A stretch of 64,000 nt of DNA from Desulfosarcina cetonica JCM 12296 (lineage in GTDB: Bacteria; Desulfobacterota; Desulfobacteria; Desulfobacterales; Desulfosarcinaceae): NCBI RefSeq assembly GCF_001311845.1, contig NZ_BBCC01000011.1, positions 1 through 64,000 on the forward strand. Direction: 5' to 3'. A program made the position numbers and the translations under genes. A model generated the notes under the pieces. That model did no database searches. It was not told the DNA's origin and saw only the letters and a program-made list of their open reading frames with translations. This document shows, one piece after another, positions 18,111 through 28,310 of this stretch. How positions within the stretch are numbered: the first letter of the stretch is position 1; every line of letters begins with the position of its first letter.

Positions 18111-18182
18111 GGCAGACTCCTTTTTTCACGGGTCGTTAGGCTTTTTTTGGAAATTTTGAAGGGTTCCCCTAACGATGGCTTG

Positions 18183-18198
18183 AGCAATCGGTATGCCA
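18183..18198 (-). promoter_or_regulatory. sigma-54 promoter of the USP-led operon
   Basis: Minus-strand TGGCATACCGATTGCT fits TGGCAYR-N4-TTGCW at every defined position and reads toward the USP start at 18110, about 70 bp away. It has the same type and orientation as the site at 6329-6344. Confidence 0.78.
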
Positions 18199-18294
18199 CT
18201 TGAAAAAGATGGTCGGATATGAAAAATATAAAATAAAACCGGAATGTTATTGTACTACTGGAGAATGCGTGCCGTGATGGCGCAATCCCATGGT

Positions 18295-18324
18295 GTCGGA
18301 CCTTTTAACAGGGTGTAAAAAAGG
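18295..18324. promoter_or_regulatory. putative enhancer site for sigma-54 activator (copy 2)
   Basis: Contains the dyad TTAACA-GGG-TGTAAA (18305-18319). It aligns without gaps to the block at 6441-6470 (24 of 30 matches) and starts 97 bp upstream of its sigma-54 promoter, the same distance as the other copy. Confidence 0.65.
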
Positions 18325-18386
18325 AGGGGCGCAAAGTGTATCCGTGATGGGCAGGTGGACGCGGAGGGACGGCAGGCAAGGTAAAT

Positions 18387-18429
18387 CCTGCGTGGGCGGC
18401 GGGTCGGCGACCGACCGCGCCCACGCAGG
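18387..18429 (-). terminator. long stem-loop after the DASS3 gene
   Basis: A perfect 12-bp stem (CCTGCGTGGGCG at 18387-18398 with its complement at 18418-18429) contains an inner GGTCGG/CCGACC stem. It lies just past the DASS3 stop. There is no T-tract, so it may act as a processing or Rho-assisted signal rather than a classic terminator. Confidence 0.45.
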
Positions 18430-18450
18430 AGGAGGGCAATGGGATGATGC

Positions 18451-19931
18451 TTATTTCAGCAAAATCGGCATCCCCATCATGGGCCATAGGATGTAAACAC
18501 AAAAACCGGTGACGACCATCAACAGCACCGAGGCCGGGATGCCGTAGAGAAAAAACTCACCGGTCGTGAACTGTTTGGAATCGTAGGCAATGGCGTTGGG
18601 GGCCGCGCCCACCAGCAGCAGGAAGGGCATGCCGGCGGTAACCAGGGAAGCGAAGAGAATCACCTCACCGGCCACATTCAGGTAGGGGGCGATGACCAGT
18701 GCCACGGGCAGGGAGATGGCGATGGCGGCCACGTTCATGATGAAGTTGGTCATCACCAGGACGAAGAAGGCGATCCCCAGAACGAAAACGAACCAGTTGG
18801 CATTCTGGAACATGACCAGCCAGTTGATGGCCATCCATTCGGCCGCCCCGGTATCCCAAAGGCAGAAGCCGATGCTCATGGCTCCGGCGAAAAGCAGGAT
18901 GATGTTCCAGGGAACCGATTCCAGATCGTTGATATCCAGAATGCCGGTGATGAAAAAGAGGATCGTGGAGATCAGAATCAGGGCGGTCTTGTTCGGCGGC
19001 ACGAATCCGGGAATCATGGCTTTCAGAATCGCCGAGGCGGCCAATGCCAGGATACAGAGGCCGACGATGGTGGCAGCGGTGACTTCCTTGCGCGTGATTC
19101 CGCCCAGTTCGGTGTAAAGGCGCTTGGCCCGATCCCTCAATCCGGGGATGGTCTTTTTTCCGGCTTGCAGACGATCATGAAGAAGCCCCATAAAAGGAAG
19201 GTCATCAGCCAGCCGACGGGAAACATGTAGTAGGTCAGTTCGAAAAAGCCGACATCCTTGTGCATGATGTCCTTGAAAAAGCCGATGGCCACGGCACCGC
19301 GGGCGGCTCCCAGAAGGGTGACGATACTGCCGGCACCCGCCACGTAGGCCATGCCCATGAAAAGTCCCTTGCCGAACTTGGTCGGCTTGTCACCCTCTCC
19401 GTAAAGGGCATAAATGGCCACCAACAGGGGATAGATCGTGGCGGCCACGGCCGTGTGGGCCATGATGTGGGTCAGGGCCGAGGTGACGATGAAGCAGCCC
19501 AGGTAGATCATGCTGGTCTTCTCACCAACGATGGCGAGCATCTTGTAGGCCAGACGACGGGTCAGGCCGGTTTTGGTGAAGACCAGACCGATGACGATCG
19601 AGCCGAAGATGAACATCACCGAGGGGTCCATGAAATCCTTGAAGGCCACTTTGGCGGGACGGATCAAAAAGAGCGCCTGGAGCACGCCGATGGCCAGGCT
19701 GGTGATGCCGATGGGGACGACTTCAAATACCCACCAGGTGCCGGCCAAAAGGAAAACGGCGATGGCCCCCTTGCCCTCCTTGGAAAGGGCGAAGTGCTTG
19801 CCCGTGGGGTCAATGGCATCCGGCCACATGGGTGAGTAATAGGTCACCACGAACAAGGCGACACCCAAGAAAAGCCACATGAATTTTCTATAATTGATTC
19901 CCGTACCAGCGGTATCGACATTACTTGCCAT
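18451..19931 (-). CDS. SLC13/DASS-family transporter 3 (frame break)
   Basis: When joined, about 493 aa. It has an N-terminal TM (FMWLFLGVALFVVTYYSPMW), the DASS motif region TWWVFEVVPIGITSLAIGVL and signature loops GAGSIVTLLGAARGAVAIGF and LLLVGAAPNAIAYDSKQF. It lacks the large insert seen in DASS1 and DASS2. A single missing A at about 19146 in an A-run splits it; one added base gives CKPEKKTIPGLRDRAKRLY, a cytoplasmic loop. It lies 71 bp downstream of a CBS-domain gene, likely one transcript. The substrate (sulfate, dicarboxylate or other) cannot be told from sequence. Confidence 0.82.
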
Positions 19932-20002
19932 GCAACAACCTCCTCTATTGCCCGTTGTAACCGATCATGCGGCCAAAACCGTGATTGGCGGTAGGTGATC
20001 GA

Positions 20003-20557
20003 TCAACGACAGCAGCTTTTCATCACGTGGAACACTGCGGCAAAAACGTCGGTCAGCCGCAACACACCGACCACCTTGCCGGCTTTTCGGACCAGCAGGG
20101 ATTGATAATGCCCCATGACCAGCATGTGGATGGCTTTGTCCAGGGAGTCATCGATCTCGATGTATTCACCTTCGGTCAGTTTGGACATGAACGATTCAAC
20201 CTTGGTCTGGGCGGCTTTCTGGCAGATATTTTCCAGGGCGCCGTCCAGCAGGCTGTACTGATCCTGAAGGCCCTTCAGGAAATCGACGCTGAACCCGTAA
20301 TGCGAGACCGACGCGCTATCGGCCATTTTCAGGTACTGGGGTTCGAGGGCTTTCAGGGCGGTATGCTGGCTGATTTTGCCGACGACCTCGCCCTTTTTGT
20401 CCAGAACCAGAACGGCGCGATGAAGGTATTTGGTCTTGTCGAACTCCAACTGAGCCTTTTCCAGGGCCAACACCGCCTCAAAAAGCGTCGCGCCGATGGT
20501 GACCGTGGCGTATTCCGACAGCGGTACCATCAGGTCTTCAATTTTGTACGCTTTCAT
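20003..20557 (-). CDS. CBS-domain-pair protein A
   Basis: A 184-aa protein made of two CBS motifs (KIEDLMVPLSEYATVTIGAT ... VLDKKGEVVGKISQHTALKA; FMSKLTEGEYIEIDDSLDKA ... VVGVLRLTDVFAAVFHVMK). These modules usually bind AMP, ATP or related nucleotides. GAGGAGG precedes the ATG at 20557. It is divergent from a close paralogue at 20978-21556 and co-directional with DASS3, so it may gate or report on that transporter. Confidence 0.85.
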   Translation of the reverse strand: MKAYKIEDLMVPLSEYATVTIGATLFEAVLALEKAQLEFDKTKYLHRAVLVLDKKGEVVGKISQHTALKALEPQYLKMADSASVSHYGFSVDFLKGLQDQYSLLDGALENICQKAAQTKVESFMSKLTEGEYIEIDDSLDKAIHMLVMGHYQSLLVRKAGKVVGVLRLTDVFAAVFHVMKSCCR

Positions 20558-20977
20558 CACAAACCTCCTCTCTAAAATCATTTCGATAGGGCCTGTTGCC
20601 TGGATATGGATTTTTTTGTTGCGTGGGGAAAGATGACCATGAAGTCGAACAAGTGATCTACCATAGGGGGGGGTGAATATCAAGAGAATGGTGTTCGATT
20701 TCGATACGTTTGACAATGTTACGGTGGGCTGTTCGATAGGGGGCGCAATGCTGTTGCGAATTTTGTCACCCCTGCCATGGATCAGTCCAATTCTCAAACA
20801 GTTCCAATTGATTTGATTGCTGATTCATGTTAGGAAAACCAAAATTGCCCGACAGCCAAACCCAAAATACCAATATCCACCGCAGCGGCCTGAACGCTAT
20901 CGCTTTAACGCCTGGTTAGCGGACCTGATCCGGACTTTTCAAACAAGCCTCAAACTGTTCAGCGGGGAGGATTTTCA
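20558..20977. other. divergent intergenic region between the two CBS paralogues
   Basis: A 420-bp spacer that must hold promoters for both directions. I found no sigma-54 match and no convincing -35/-10 pair. A G-run (GGGGGGGG near 20668) and an AT-rich left half are the only notable features. No gene is seen. Confidence 0.4.
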
Positions 20978-21556
20978 GTGAAGAACCATATCGTCAAAGA
21001 CCTCATGGTACCGATTTCGGAATATGCCACCGTCCCGGAAGAGGCAACCCTTTTCGAGGCGGTGTTGGCCTTGGAAAAAGCCCAGGAGCAATACCAGCAG
21101 AACACATACTCCCATCGGGCCGTGTTGATCATGGATAAAAACAAGAAAGTGATCGGCAAGATCAGCCAGATGGACTTCTTGCGGGCCCTCGAACCCCAAG
21201 ATGAGAATCTCGAACAGATCCGGGAGGTCGTTCAATTCGGCTTTTCCCGCAAGGCCGTGGCGCTGATGCAGGAATCCTACCTCAAGGATTCGGCGCCGGT
21301 TCTGGATGTTCACGCCATCACGGCGCGCAGGAAAGCCACCGAATTCATGCAGCGGCTCACCGATGGGGAATATGTGGATGAGAACAGTTCCCTGGATATG
21401 GCCCTGCATCAACTGACGGCGGGTTCCAACCTTTCCCTTTTGGTTACCCGCGGAAAGGATATTGTCGGTGTGCTGCGACTGTCCGACGTGTTTGCCGCTG
21501 TCTATCATTCCATGAAAGAGACTGAACTGCGAAAAGCCGATGGAGCGACAGGATGA
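20978..21556 (+). CDS. CBS-domain-pair protein B
   Basis: A 192-aa paralogue of the protein at 20003-20557. The openings match closely (VKDLMVPISEYATVPEEATL) and both end in VGVLRLSDVFAAVYHSMK-type sequence. The start is a GTG at 20978 with GGGGAGG upstream. The stop overlaps the ATG of the next gene (ATGA), implying translational coupling to the hexapeptide-repeat protein. Confidence 0.85.
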   Translation: MKNHIVKDLMVPISEYATVPEEATLFEAVLALEKAQEQYQQNTYSHRAVLIMDKNKKVIGKISQMDFLRALEPQDENLEQIREVVQFGFSRKAVALMQESYLKDSAPVLDVHAITARRKATEFMQRLTDGEYVDENSSLDMALHQLTAGSNLSLLVTRGKDIVGVLRLSDVFAAVYHSMKETELRKADGATG

Positions 21557-22975
21557 AAGAACTAGAGAAACTCTTCGACCGGATTGTCCAACGCGTGAAC
21601 ATCAACCTGCGGGAGTTGGAATTCGACGTCCATCCCCTGATGAACAAACTGGTTCCCACCTCCCAGATGACCAAATTCTATGCCTTTTACGGCATCACGC
21701 CGCATCATCCCCTCAACCTTGTTTTCCGGCACAGCAACCTGTCGGGCAGCTACTTCCTGGGCAGGGTGCGGGTTACCAACTCACTGCTTTATAAGAGCGA
21801 TATCCGCGGCGATGAATTGAAACAAAGCGGGGACCTGTTCCAATACCAAGAGTTCAATATCCCCGTGGACCAGGATGAGGAGATCAGCATCGAGGACAGC
21901 TTTTTGATCAAAACCCTGGTGCACAATTACTCCCACGACCCGGAAACCCTGGAAACCTTTTTTATCAAGGACACCGTCTCGACCCACTACGCCAATATCC
22001 ACGGTTCCCCCTCGGACGGGTGTTTCCTGGGGCCCTTCTCCACCGTGGACCTGACTACCATCCGGGATTGCGTCATCGGCGCCTATTCATACGTGCAGGC
22101 TGGCGAGATCAGCCACCTGGAGGTCGATCCGGGAACGGTGTGGGTCCGCAAACCCGGCGACTTCAATTTCATGTACCGCTATCCGACGGATCTGTTGAAC
22201 AGTTACATCTACTTTGTCGGTGGCAGCCCCCCGCAGGGGATCTTCATGGATTTCGTCGAGGATCGCAAGGAGGCCTTTCAGAATATCTATAACGTGGTCA
22301 ATATCGACGTGCCGGTGGATGTGCCGCCCAATGCCTCCCTGGACCGCTTTGCCGTGATCAAGCCCAAAACCAGCATCGGCGAGAATGTTCTGGTGGCCCA
22401 GCGGGCCTTTTTGCAGAACGCCACCCTGGGCAAGGGCGCCAACGCCCAGGAAAACTGTTACATTATCAACGCCACCCTCGAGGCAACGATATTACCGCCC
22501 ATGGGGCCAAGATCATCGAGGCGAATCTGGGCAAGAATGTCTTCGTGGGATTCAACAGTTTCCTGCGTGGCCGCCCCAACGCCCGCTTGACCATCGGAGC
22601 GGACAGCATCATCATGCCCCATACGATCATCGATAGCCGCCAGCCGCTGACCCTTCCGCCGGGTCATATCGCCTGGGGGATGATTCGCGATGCCCGCGAC
22701 CTGGAATTCAACAGCATGTCCCTCAAGGCCTTTTCCCAGATCAACACGCGTTTTTGCCAGGGACGCATGCTCTTCGAGGGCAGCGGTGGCAGTTTCGTTT
22801 CCGCCTTTCAGGAGCGCATTCACCACATCCTCGAGGCCAACGGCGCCTTTTACAGCAGCAACAACAATCGAGGCATGCCCAGCGCAATCAGAATATCTCG
22901 ATCAACACCCTTCAACCCTATCCCAAGGGCGGGGACCAGGAGGGCTTGTACCCGACCATCATCATCCAGCCCTAA
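21553..22975 (+). CDS. left-handed beta-helix (hexapeptide-repeat) protein (frame breaks)
   Basis: When joined, about 474 aa. The C-terminal part has hexapeptide-like repeats (FLGPFSTVDLTTIRDCVIGA, SIGENVLVAQRAFLQNATLG, FVGFNSFLRG, LTIGADSIIMPHTII) that build a left-handed beta-helix, as in acyl- and nucleotidyl-transferases. No catalytic residue is assigned. Two single-base losses (about 22483 and 22867) break the frame; the repaired junctions read ATLEGNDITAHGAKIIEANL and ISINTLQPYPKGGDQEG. Overlap with the CBS gene suggests its activity is nucleotide-regulated. Full-length relatives are unknown to me. Confidence 0.65.
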
Positions 22976-22979
22976 ACGG

Positions 22980-23723
22980 CTATTTGAAAAAGGTGAGCAG
23001 GGCGTGCAGGTTGGTCATGGGATGGGGCGGGCACCCCGGGATGAAGAGATCCACCGGCAGGAGGCTGTCCAGTCCTTCGGTGATTTCGTTGCTTCCCCGG
23101 AAGGGGCCGCCCGACAGGGCGCAACTGCCCACGGCAATCACCACGCGCGGTTGCGGCGTGGCTTCGTAGGTTTGCATCAAGGCGGTCTTCATGTTGCGGG
23201 AGATCGGACCGGTGACGACGATGCCGTCGGCATGACGCGGGGAGGCCACGAAGTTGATCCCGAAGCGTGCCAGATCGAAAAAGGGGGTAGCCAGAACGTT
23301 CAGATCCGCCTCGCAGGCGTTACAACCCGCCGCCGATACCTGGCGGAGCTGCAGGGAACGGCCAAAGAGCCCCTTGAAGTGCTGCCGGGCGTGGGCCGCC
23401 AGATCCGGCAGATCGCCCTGGGTCACCAAATGCGCCTTTTCGGCCACACCGTTTTCAAAGTTCTGCGTGAAACGCACGAATTGACCGCCGGATATGCGCT
23501 CGCAATTGCCGCAAAACACACAGCGGCCCAGGTGAAGGGTTCTTGCCTTGGCATCGATGGCCTCCTGGGGGCAGGCGGCCGCACAGGCCTCGGCCAGATC
23601 GGCCGGCACATCCGCATTGACCACCGGCCGACCCCGGTAGCGCGACGGCAATTGGACATTCACCTTGGGATAGCGCGAGGTCCGGCACCCCTGTTCGAAT
23701 CGGTTTTTCAGCACACTCAACAT
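22980..23723 (-). CDS. Ehr/Hyf-type small subunit (NuoB-like) with ferredoxin segment
   Basis: A 247-aa soluble subunit. An N-terminal iron-sulfur segment (CPQEAID ... CVFCGNC) is followed by a NuoB/hydrogenase small-subunit domain with the cluster cysteines in AAGCNACEAD, AVGSCALSGGPF and PGCPPHPM. In complex I-like enzymes this subunit carries the terminal 4Fe-4S cluster next to the large subunit. The start at 23723 has AAGGAAG upstream. It lies 14 bp after the large-subunit gene and is the last gene of the operon. Confidence 0.85.
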   Translation of the reverse strand: MLSVLKNRFEQGCRTSRYPKVNVQLPSRYRGRPVVNADVPADLAEACAAACPQEAIDAKARTLHLGRCVFCGNCERISGGQFVRFTQNFENGVAEKAHLVTQGDLPDLAAHARQHFKGLFGRSLQLRQVSAAGCNACEADLNVLATPFFDLARFGINFVASPRHADGIVVTGPISRNMKTALMQTYEATPQPRVVIAVGSCALSGGPFRGSNEITEGLDSLLPVDLFIPGCPPHPMTNLHALLTFFK

Positions 23724-23737
23724 ATGGATAAACTTCC

Positions 23738-25243
23738 TTAAAGATCGAAGCCGCAATAGGAGAGATTGTAGCTCTTGTTATTCAGCGGGAAATCCGAAAT
23801 TCCCGTGTCGCGCAAGGACATGGAAAGCCCGTTCCAGTTGTGGAAAGAGGGGTCCTTGATCTTATAGCGCAAAATCCCGCCGTTTGCATCGGTCAGCACA
23901 CAGTGCGATACCTCACCGCGCCAGGCTTCGTTAACCGTGACGGCAAGGGCATCCGGTGCAAGGCGCAGCGGCGGCTGCTCGACGCAGGTGGTTTCGGGGC
24001 GGTCATCCAAGAGCGAATGGATGATGTCAATGGACTGCATCACCTCATCCCGTCGGACCTTGGCCCGGGCCCAGACATCGCCCGTGGATTCGGCGTTTTC
24101 GGGAATCTCGAGCTGGCCGTAGATTTCGGTCGGAAACACCCGCCGCGCATCGTAGGGAAGACCGCAGGCCCTGCCGGCCGGCCCTACCAGGCCCAGTTGA
24201 TCCGCATCACCGCGGCTGACCCGCCCGCAGCCTTCAAAACGGGCGCGGACGCCGGGGGTGTTCAACAAAAGGGCCAGGACGTGCTCGACCTGGGGGGCGA
24301 GCTCGGCGATGCGTCCTGCCAGATCCTGCCGAATCTCGTCGTCAAGGGCAAAACGGACGCCGCCCGGCCGGACGAGCCCCTTGCCGAAACGATTGCCGCA
24401 CAAAAGAAGGGTCATGTTGAGAAAATCGCCGCGCATGCGACCGCAATAGTTGGCCGGTGGGAGAAAGGCGACGTCGCCGCTCAGGGCGCCCAGGTCACCC
24501 ACGTGATTGGCAATGCGTTCAAGCTCCAGGGCCATTGCGCGAATGGCCGTGCGCCGGCATCGACGTTTAGGCCCGCCAGGCTTCCATGGCCTGGGCGTGA
24601 CACAGGCTGTGACCGATGGCCGTGTCGCCGGCAATGCTTTCGGCGATCACGGGCAGTCGCTGGGGGGCAGCCGTGAGCAGCAGGTCTTCAATGCCGCGGT
24701 GTTGGTAGCCCAACTGAATTTCCAGGTTGAGCACCCGTTCGCCGATGCAGTTGAAGCGAAAATGCCCCGGTTCGATGACACCGGCGTGCACCGGACCCAC
24801 GGCGACTTCGTGGATCTCCTCACCGGCAACCCGGTAGTAGTCGTAGCGGCCGGGAATGTCCTCGGTGTAGTCATTGCCGAAAACGTCCGGCACCCCACGA
24901 GCGTTGGCGTGATAGCGGACCATCTTGAGCCATGGATGGCCTTCGGGACGGATGCCGTACTGCTCGGCGATCTCACGCTCGAACAGGTGGAAAACGGCGG
25001 CCTGGGCCGTCAGGGACGGGTAGCTCGCCGGCGCGTCACAGGTGGCCGCGAGAAGCTGTGTGGTGCGCAGCACGGCCATCAGGCGAGTCGTGTCGTTTTG
25101 CGGATAGCAAAAAACTGAACTACCTTGCCGCCGCCGTCAATGATATCGAGGGCCTGGGCGGCAAAACCGTCAAAGGAAAGCCGCGGCACCGCCGAAAGGG
25201 CGATGGCCTGTCCGTTGGGGATGGGAGCGAAGCCAGTTGTCAT
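23738..25243 (-). CDS. Ehr/Hyf-type large subunit, NuoC-NuoD fusion lacking Ni ligands (frame breaks)
   Basis: When joined, about 502 aa: a NuoC-like domain (HLFEREIAEQYGIRPEGHPW) followed by a NuoD/hydrogenase-large-subunit domain (LEIQLGYQHRGIEDLLL ... MALELERIANHVGDLGALSG). The two CxxC motifs that hold NiFe are missing: the first reads SIAGDTAIGHSLCHA where RxCGxC is expected, and the C-terminus ends NKSYNLSYCGFDL rather than DPCxxC. This marks an energy-converting hydrogenase-related complex, not a hydrogenase. Three one-base losses (about 25083, 24577, 24557) break the frame; repaired sequence reads EAWRALNVDAGARAIRAMAL. Confidence 0.8.
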
Positions 25244-26661
25244 CATAAACCTCCGCCAATGGCGTTGACCGCATGCACAATGGTCTGCTGGAGGGACTCG
25301 GGCATCCAGAAGCAGAGCACCACGGACGTCGTCAGCAGGACATATTGCGGCCAGACCAGATTGGCGTGCTCGTCGATTCGCTCGGTGGCGCCCGACGGGT
25401 TGAACGAGATGCGCATGATATTGTTGGCCAGGCCGGCGAAGATCACGCACAGGGTGAAGATAAAGATGCCGCCGCTGATCAGGTGACCCGTGCGGAAGGC
25501 GGCGATCACGATCAGCACCTCACCGATAAAAATGCCGAAGGGCGGGAAGCCGGCGATGGCGGCAAAACCGCCGAAAAAGGCCACGAAGGTCCGGGGCATG
25601 CGCGCGGCCAGGTCGCCCGTTTTTTCGATCAGCCGGCTGCCGAACCCCATGAGGATATTGCCGGAGGTGAGAAAGAGACTGGATTTGATCAGGCTGTGGT
25701 GGATCAGGCAGATGATGGCCCCATAGGCGGCCATCCCGCCGATGCCGGTTCCCAGCGCGATGATGCCCATGTTTTCGATGCTGGAGTAGGCCAGCATGCG
25801 TTTGTACTCGGTCTGCTTGAGGATGAAGGTCGCCGCCGCCAGGATGGAGGCCAGACCGAAGACGATCAGGATGGGACCGGAAAACCCGGACAGGCCGGCG
25901 GCATGCATGATCTTGTTGGTCTTGAAAATGCCCAGGTAGGCGCAATTGAGCAGGACGCCGGAGAGCAGGGCCGAGGCCGGGCTGGGGGCCTCGCTGTGGG
26001 CATCGGGCAGCCAGGTGTGCATGGGGGCCAGCCCCATTTTGGTCCCATAGCCGACCAGGATGAACACGAAGCCGGCCTTGAGCCAGCGGGGATCCAGTTT
26101 ATCCGCCACGCTGGTCAGCGCGGAAAAGGAGATCGGCGCCTGAACATGGCCCGCGTCCATGGCGACCGTGACCAAAACGGATCCCAGAAGGGCCATGGCG
26201 ATGCCGACCGAACAGATCAGCACGTATTTCCAGGTCGCCTCCAGCGCCGCTGCGTCGCGGTGGGTGTAGATCAACGGCGCGCTGGCCAGGGTGGTGGCTT
26301 CGATGGCGATCCACATGATGATGATGTGATCCGACAGGGTGACCATGGTCATGGTGGCCAGAAAAAGCAGCATGGAACCGGTGAAGATATTCTCACGCTG
26401 GATGGACGCGGCCTTGAGATAGGTGCTGGTGTAGATGGAAATGAGAAAAAAGAGCAGTGAAATGACCAGCAGCGACAAGCACCCCTCGGGGGTCAGGGCA
26501 AAAAAATCAGGGAAATGGGGCGTCGGTTCAGCGATCCAGATGAACAGCGAATAGGCAAGGTGCACGACACCGGTCAAAACCAGCAGGATACGGCCCGCGG
26601 ATGGAAGCAGGAAGGCCATGGCACCGGCCACCAGGGGTATCAGAAAGACGATTTCAAGCAT
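25243..26661 (-). CDS. Ehr/Hyf membrane antiporter-like subunit (HyfF/NuoN type)
   Basis: A 472-aa integral membrane protein of the proton-conducting NuoL/M/N-MrpD family. The core helices carry MWIAIEATTLASAPLIY, LVGYGTKMGLAPMHTWLPDA and HHSLIKSSLFLTSGNI, including the conserved Glu, Lys and His of the ion path. It is frame-intact. The stop overlaps the start of the large-subunit gene. In the complex it should translocate H+ or Na+. Confidence 0.9.
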   Translation of the reverse strand: MLEIVFLIPLVAGAMAFLLPSAGRILLVLTGVVHLAYSLFIWIAEPTPHFPDFFALTPEGCLSLLVISLLFFLISIYTSTYLKAASIQRENIFTGSMLLFLATMTMVTLSDHIIIMWIAIEATTLASAPLIYTHRDAAALEATWKYVLICSVGIAMALLGSVLVTVAMDAGHVQAPISFSALTSVADKLDPRWLKAGFVFILVGYGTKMGLAPMHTWLPDAHSEAPSPASALLSGVLLNCAYLGIFKTNKIMHAAGLSGFSGPILIVFGLASILAAATFILKQTEYKRMLAYSSIENMGIIALGTGIGGMAAYGAIICLIHHSLIKSSLFLTSGNILMGFGSRLIEKTGDLAARMPRTFVAFFGGFAAIAGFPPFGIFIGEVLIVIAAFRTGHLISGGIFIFTLCVIFAGLANNIMRISFNPSGATERIDEHANLVWPQYVLLTTSVVLCFWMPESLQQTIVHAVNAIGGGL

Positions 26662-26672
26662 GAAATGATCAC

Positions 26673-27314
26673 CTATTCCTTGAGGGTCCGCAAGCGGGCC
26701 GTGTCCACATCGTCAAAGGTCTGCTTCATGTTTTGCAGGATAACGGCCATGATCATGACGCCGGCCAAAATATCCAGCAGAATGCCGAACTCCACGATAT
26801 GCCGGGCGCGCAGGGAGAAGGTGGTGCCGGCCAGGTAGATGCCGTTTTCCATCATCATATACCCCAGCACCATGGCGATGGCGTTCCGGCGGGCCATGAG
26901 CAGGAACATGCCGCCGCCCAGAAGGGCGATGGCCGTCGGCAGGAGAAGATCGCTGACTTCGCGGTAGGCGGTCTCGAAGTAGTTGCCGGCCAGGGTCGCG
27001 CCGACGATCAGCAGGAGACCGCAGAAGATCGACGCGTGAAATCCGACGATGGGTTCGACGGCCCTTTGGATGGCGACCTTGCGAATGGCCAGGTAGATCC
27101 AGCCGGGAATGATGATCCCGCGGATGGCCAGGGTGACAAGGGTGAAGGCGATGTTGCCGCCGGACATGACCTGGCCGACGAACAGCGGCACCACGCATAC
27201 GACGATTCCTTGGAAGGCCAGCATCTTGATCAGCGGCGACAAACGGCTCGAACCGAAGGAGAACAGAATCGAGAGCAGCACCAAGGATAAAATGGTATCA
27301 ACCGGGTGAATCAT
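26673..27314 (-). CDS. Ehr/Hyf membrane subunit HyfE-like (NuoK-like)
   Basis: A 213-aa polytopic protein with about six helices. The C-terminal half has the NuoK/MrpC-like pattern MARRNAIAMVLGYMMMENGIYL with a membrane Glu. The ATG overlaps the stop of the NuoH-like gene (TGATG). HyfE subunits combine a NuoK-like part with extra N-terminal helices, which fits the length here. Confidence 0.85.
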   Translation of the reverse strand: MIHPVDTILSLVLLSILFSFGSSRLSPLIKMLAFQGIVVCVVPLFVGQVMSGGNIAFTLVTLAIRGIIIPGWIYLAIRKVAIQRAVEPIVGFHASIFCGLLLIVGATLAGNYFETAYREVSDLLLPTAIALLGGGMFLLMARRNAIAMVLGYMMMENGIYLAGTTFSLRARHIVEFGILLDILAGVMIMAVILQNMKQTFDDVDTARLRTLKE

Positions 27315-28230
27315 CAGATGAACTCCAGGGTGACGATGGTTGCAAAAAAGGCCAGGGCAAAGGCGGTGAGCACGAATTTGGGAACCCGATCCATGCGATA
27401 GCGGGCCATGACCGATTCAGTGATGCCGACCGTCACGACCACGATCACCATCCGGCGGAGAAAAGCAGCAGGTTCAACAGCGGATGGGCCAGTTCGAAGG
27501 GCAGGATCAGCCGGGCGATCCAGGCGCTGTAAAAGAAGAGTTTGAGAAAGGCGCCCATCTCGATGAAGGCCAAATCAGGCCCGCTGTGATCCAGCACCAT
27601 GACCTCGTGAATCATGGTCAGCTCCAGGTGGGTGGCCGGGTCGTCCACCGGGACCCGGGCGTTTTCGGTCAACAGGATGATGAACAGGGCGATCACCACG
27701 AAGAGCAGCGGCGGACCGGCCGTCTGCCATAACCCGAAGGGCTGGCCGCCGGACAGAAAGGCGCCCAGTGTCAGGTCGCCGGTCAGGCGGTAGAACAGAA
27801 TCAGGATCATGAAGATACTGGCTTCGCAGATGATCGGGAAATAGGCCTCCCGGGCGGCGCCCATGCCTTCGAAAGGCGAGGCCGTATCCATGGCCGCGGC
27901 GATGGTGAAAAAACGCGCCAGGCCCAATAGATAAAGAACGAAAATCGCATCGCCGTTGAAGGACAAGACCGGGGCATGACCAGCAATGGGCAAAAAGAAG
28001 AGGGCGGTGACGATCGTCCCCAGGTTGACGACGGGACCCAGCTTGAAGACAAACGTCGTGCTGGAGCTGTACACCGAGCCTTTTTTGATCAGCTTGATCA
28101 GGGTGTAGTAGTTGATCAACAGGGGCGATCCCCGGCGTCCGCCGAAAAAGGCCTTGACCTTGAAAATGATCCCGGCGAACAGGGGGGCCGAAACCAGGGC
28201 AAACACCCAGAGCATTACAGATTCGATCAT
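27314..28230 (-). CDS. Ehr/Hyf membrane subunit HyfC-like (NuoH-like; frame break)
   Basis: When joined, about 305 aa. It shows the NuoH family signature in hydrogenase form: DTASPFEGMGAAREAYFPII and DDPATHLELTMIHEVMVLDH, with Glu/Asp residues that connect the redox arm to the membrane arm. A single missing base at about 27450 (GCCGGATGG) truncates the open frame; restoring it gives LLLFSAGMVIVVVTVGITES and a stop at 27314-27316 that overlaps the next ATG. Confidence 0.85.
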
Positions 28231-28310
28231 AATTCCTTCCTATGCAACCCATCCAAAAGCGCCATCGGGACCCGGTTTCCCGCAGACCGTCACCGACCAG
28301 ACAAAATTGA

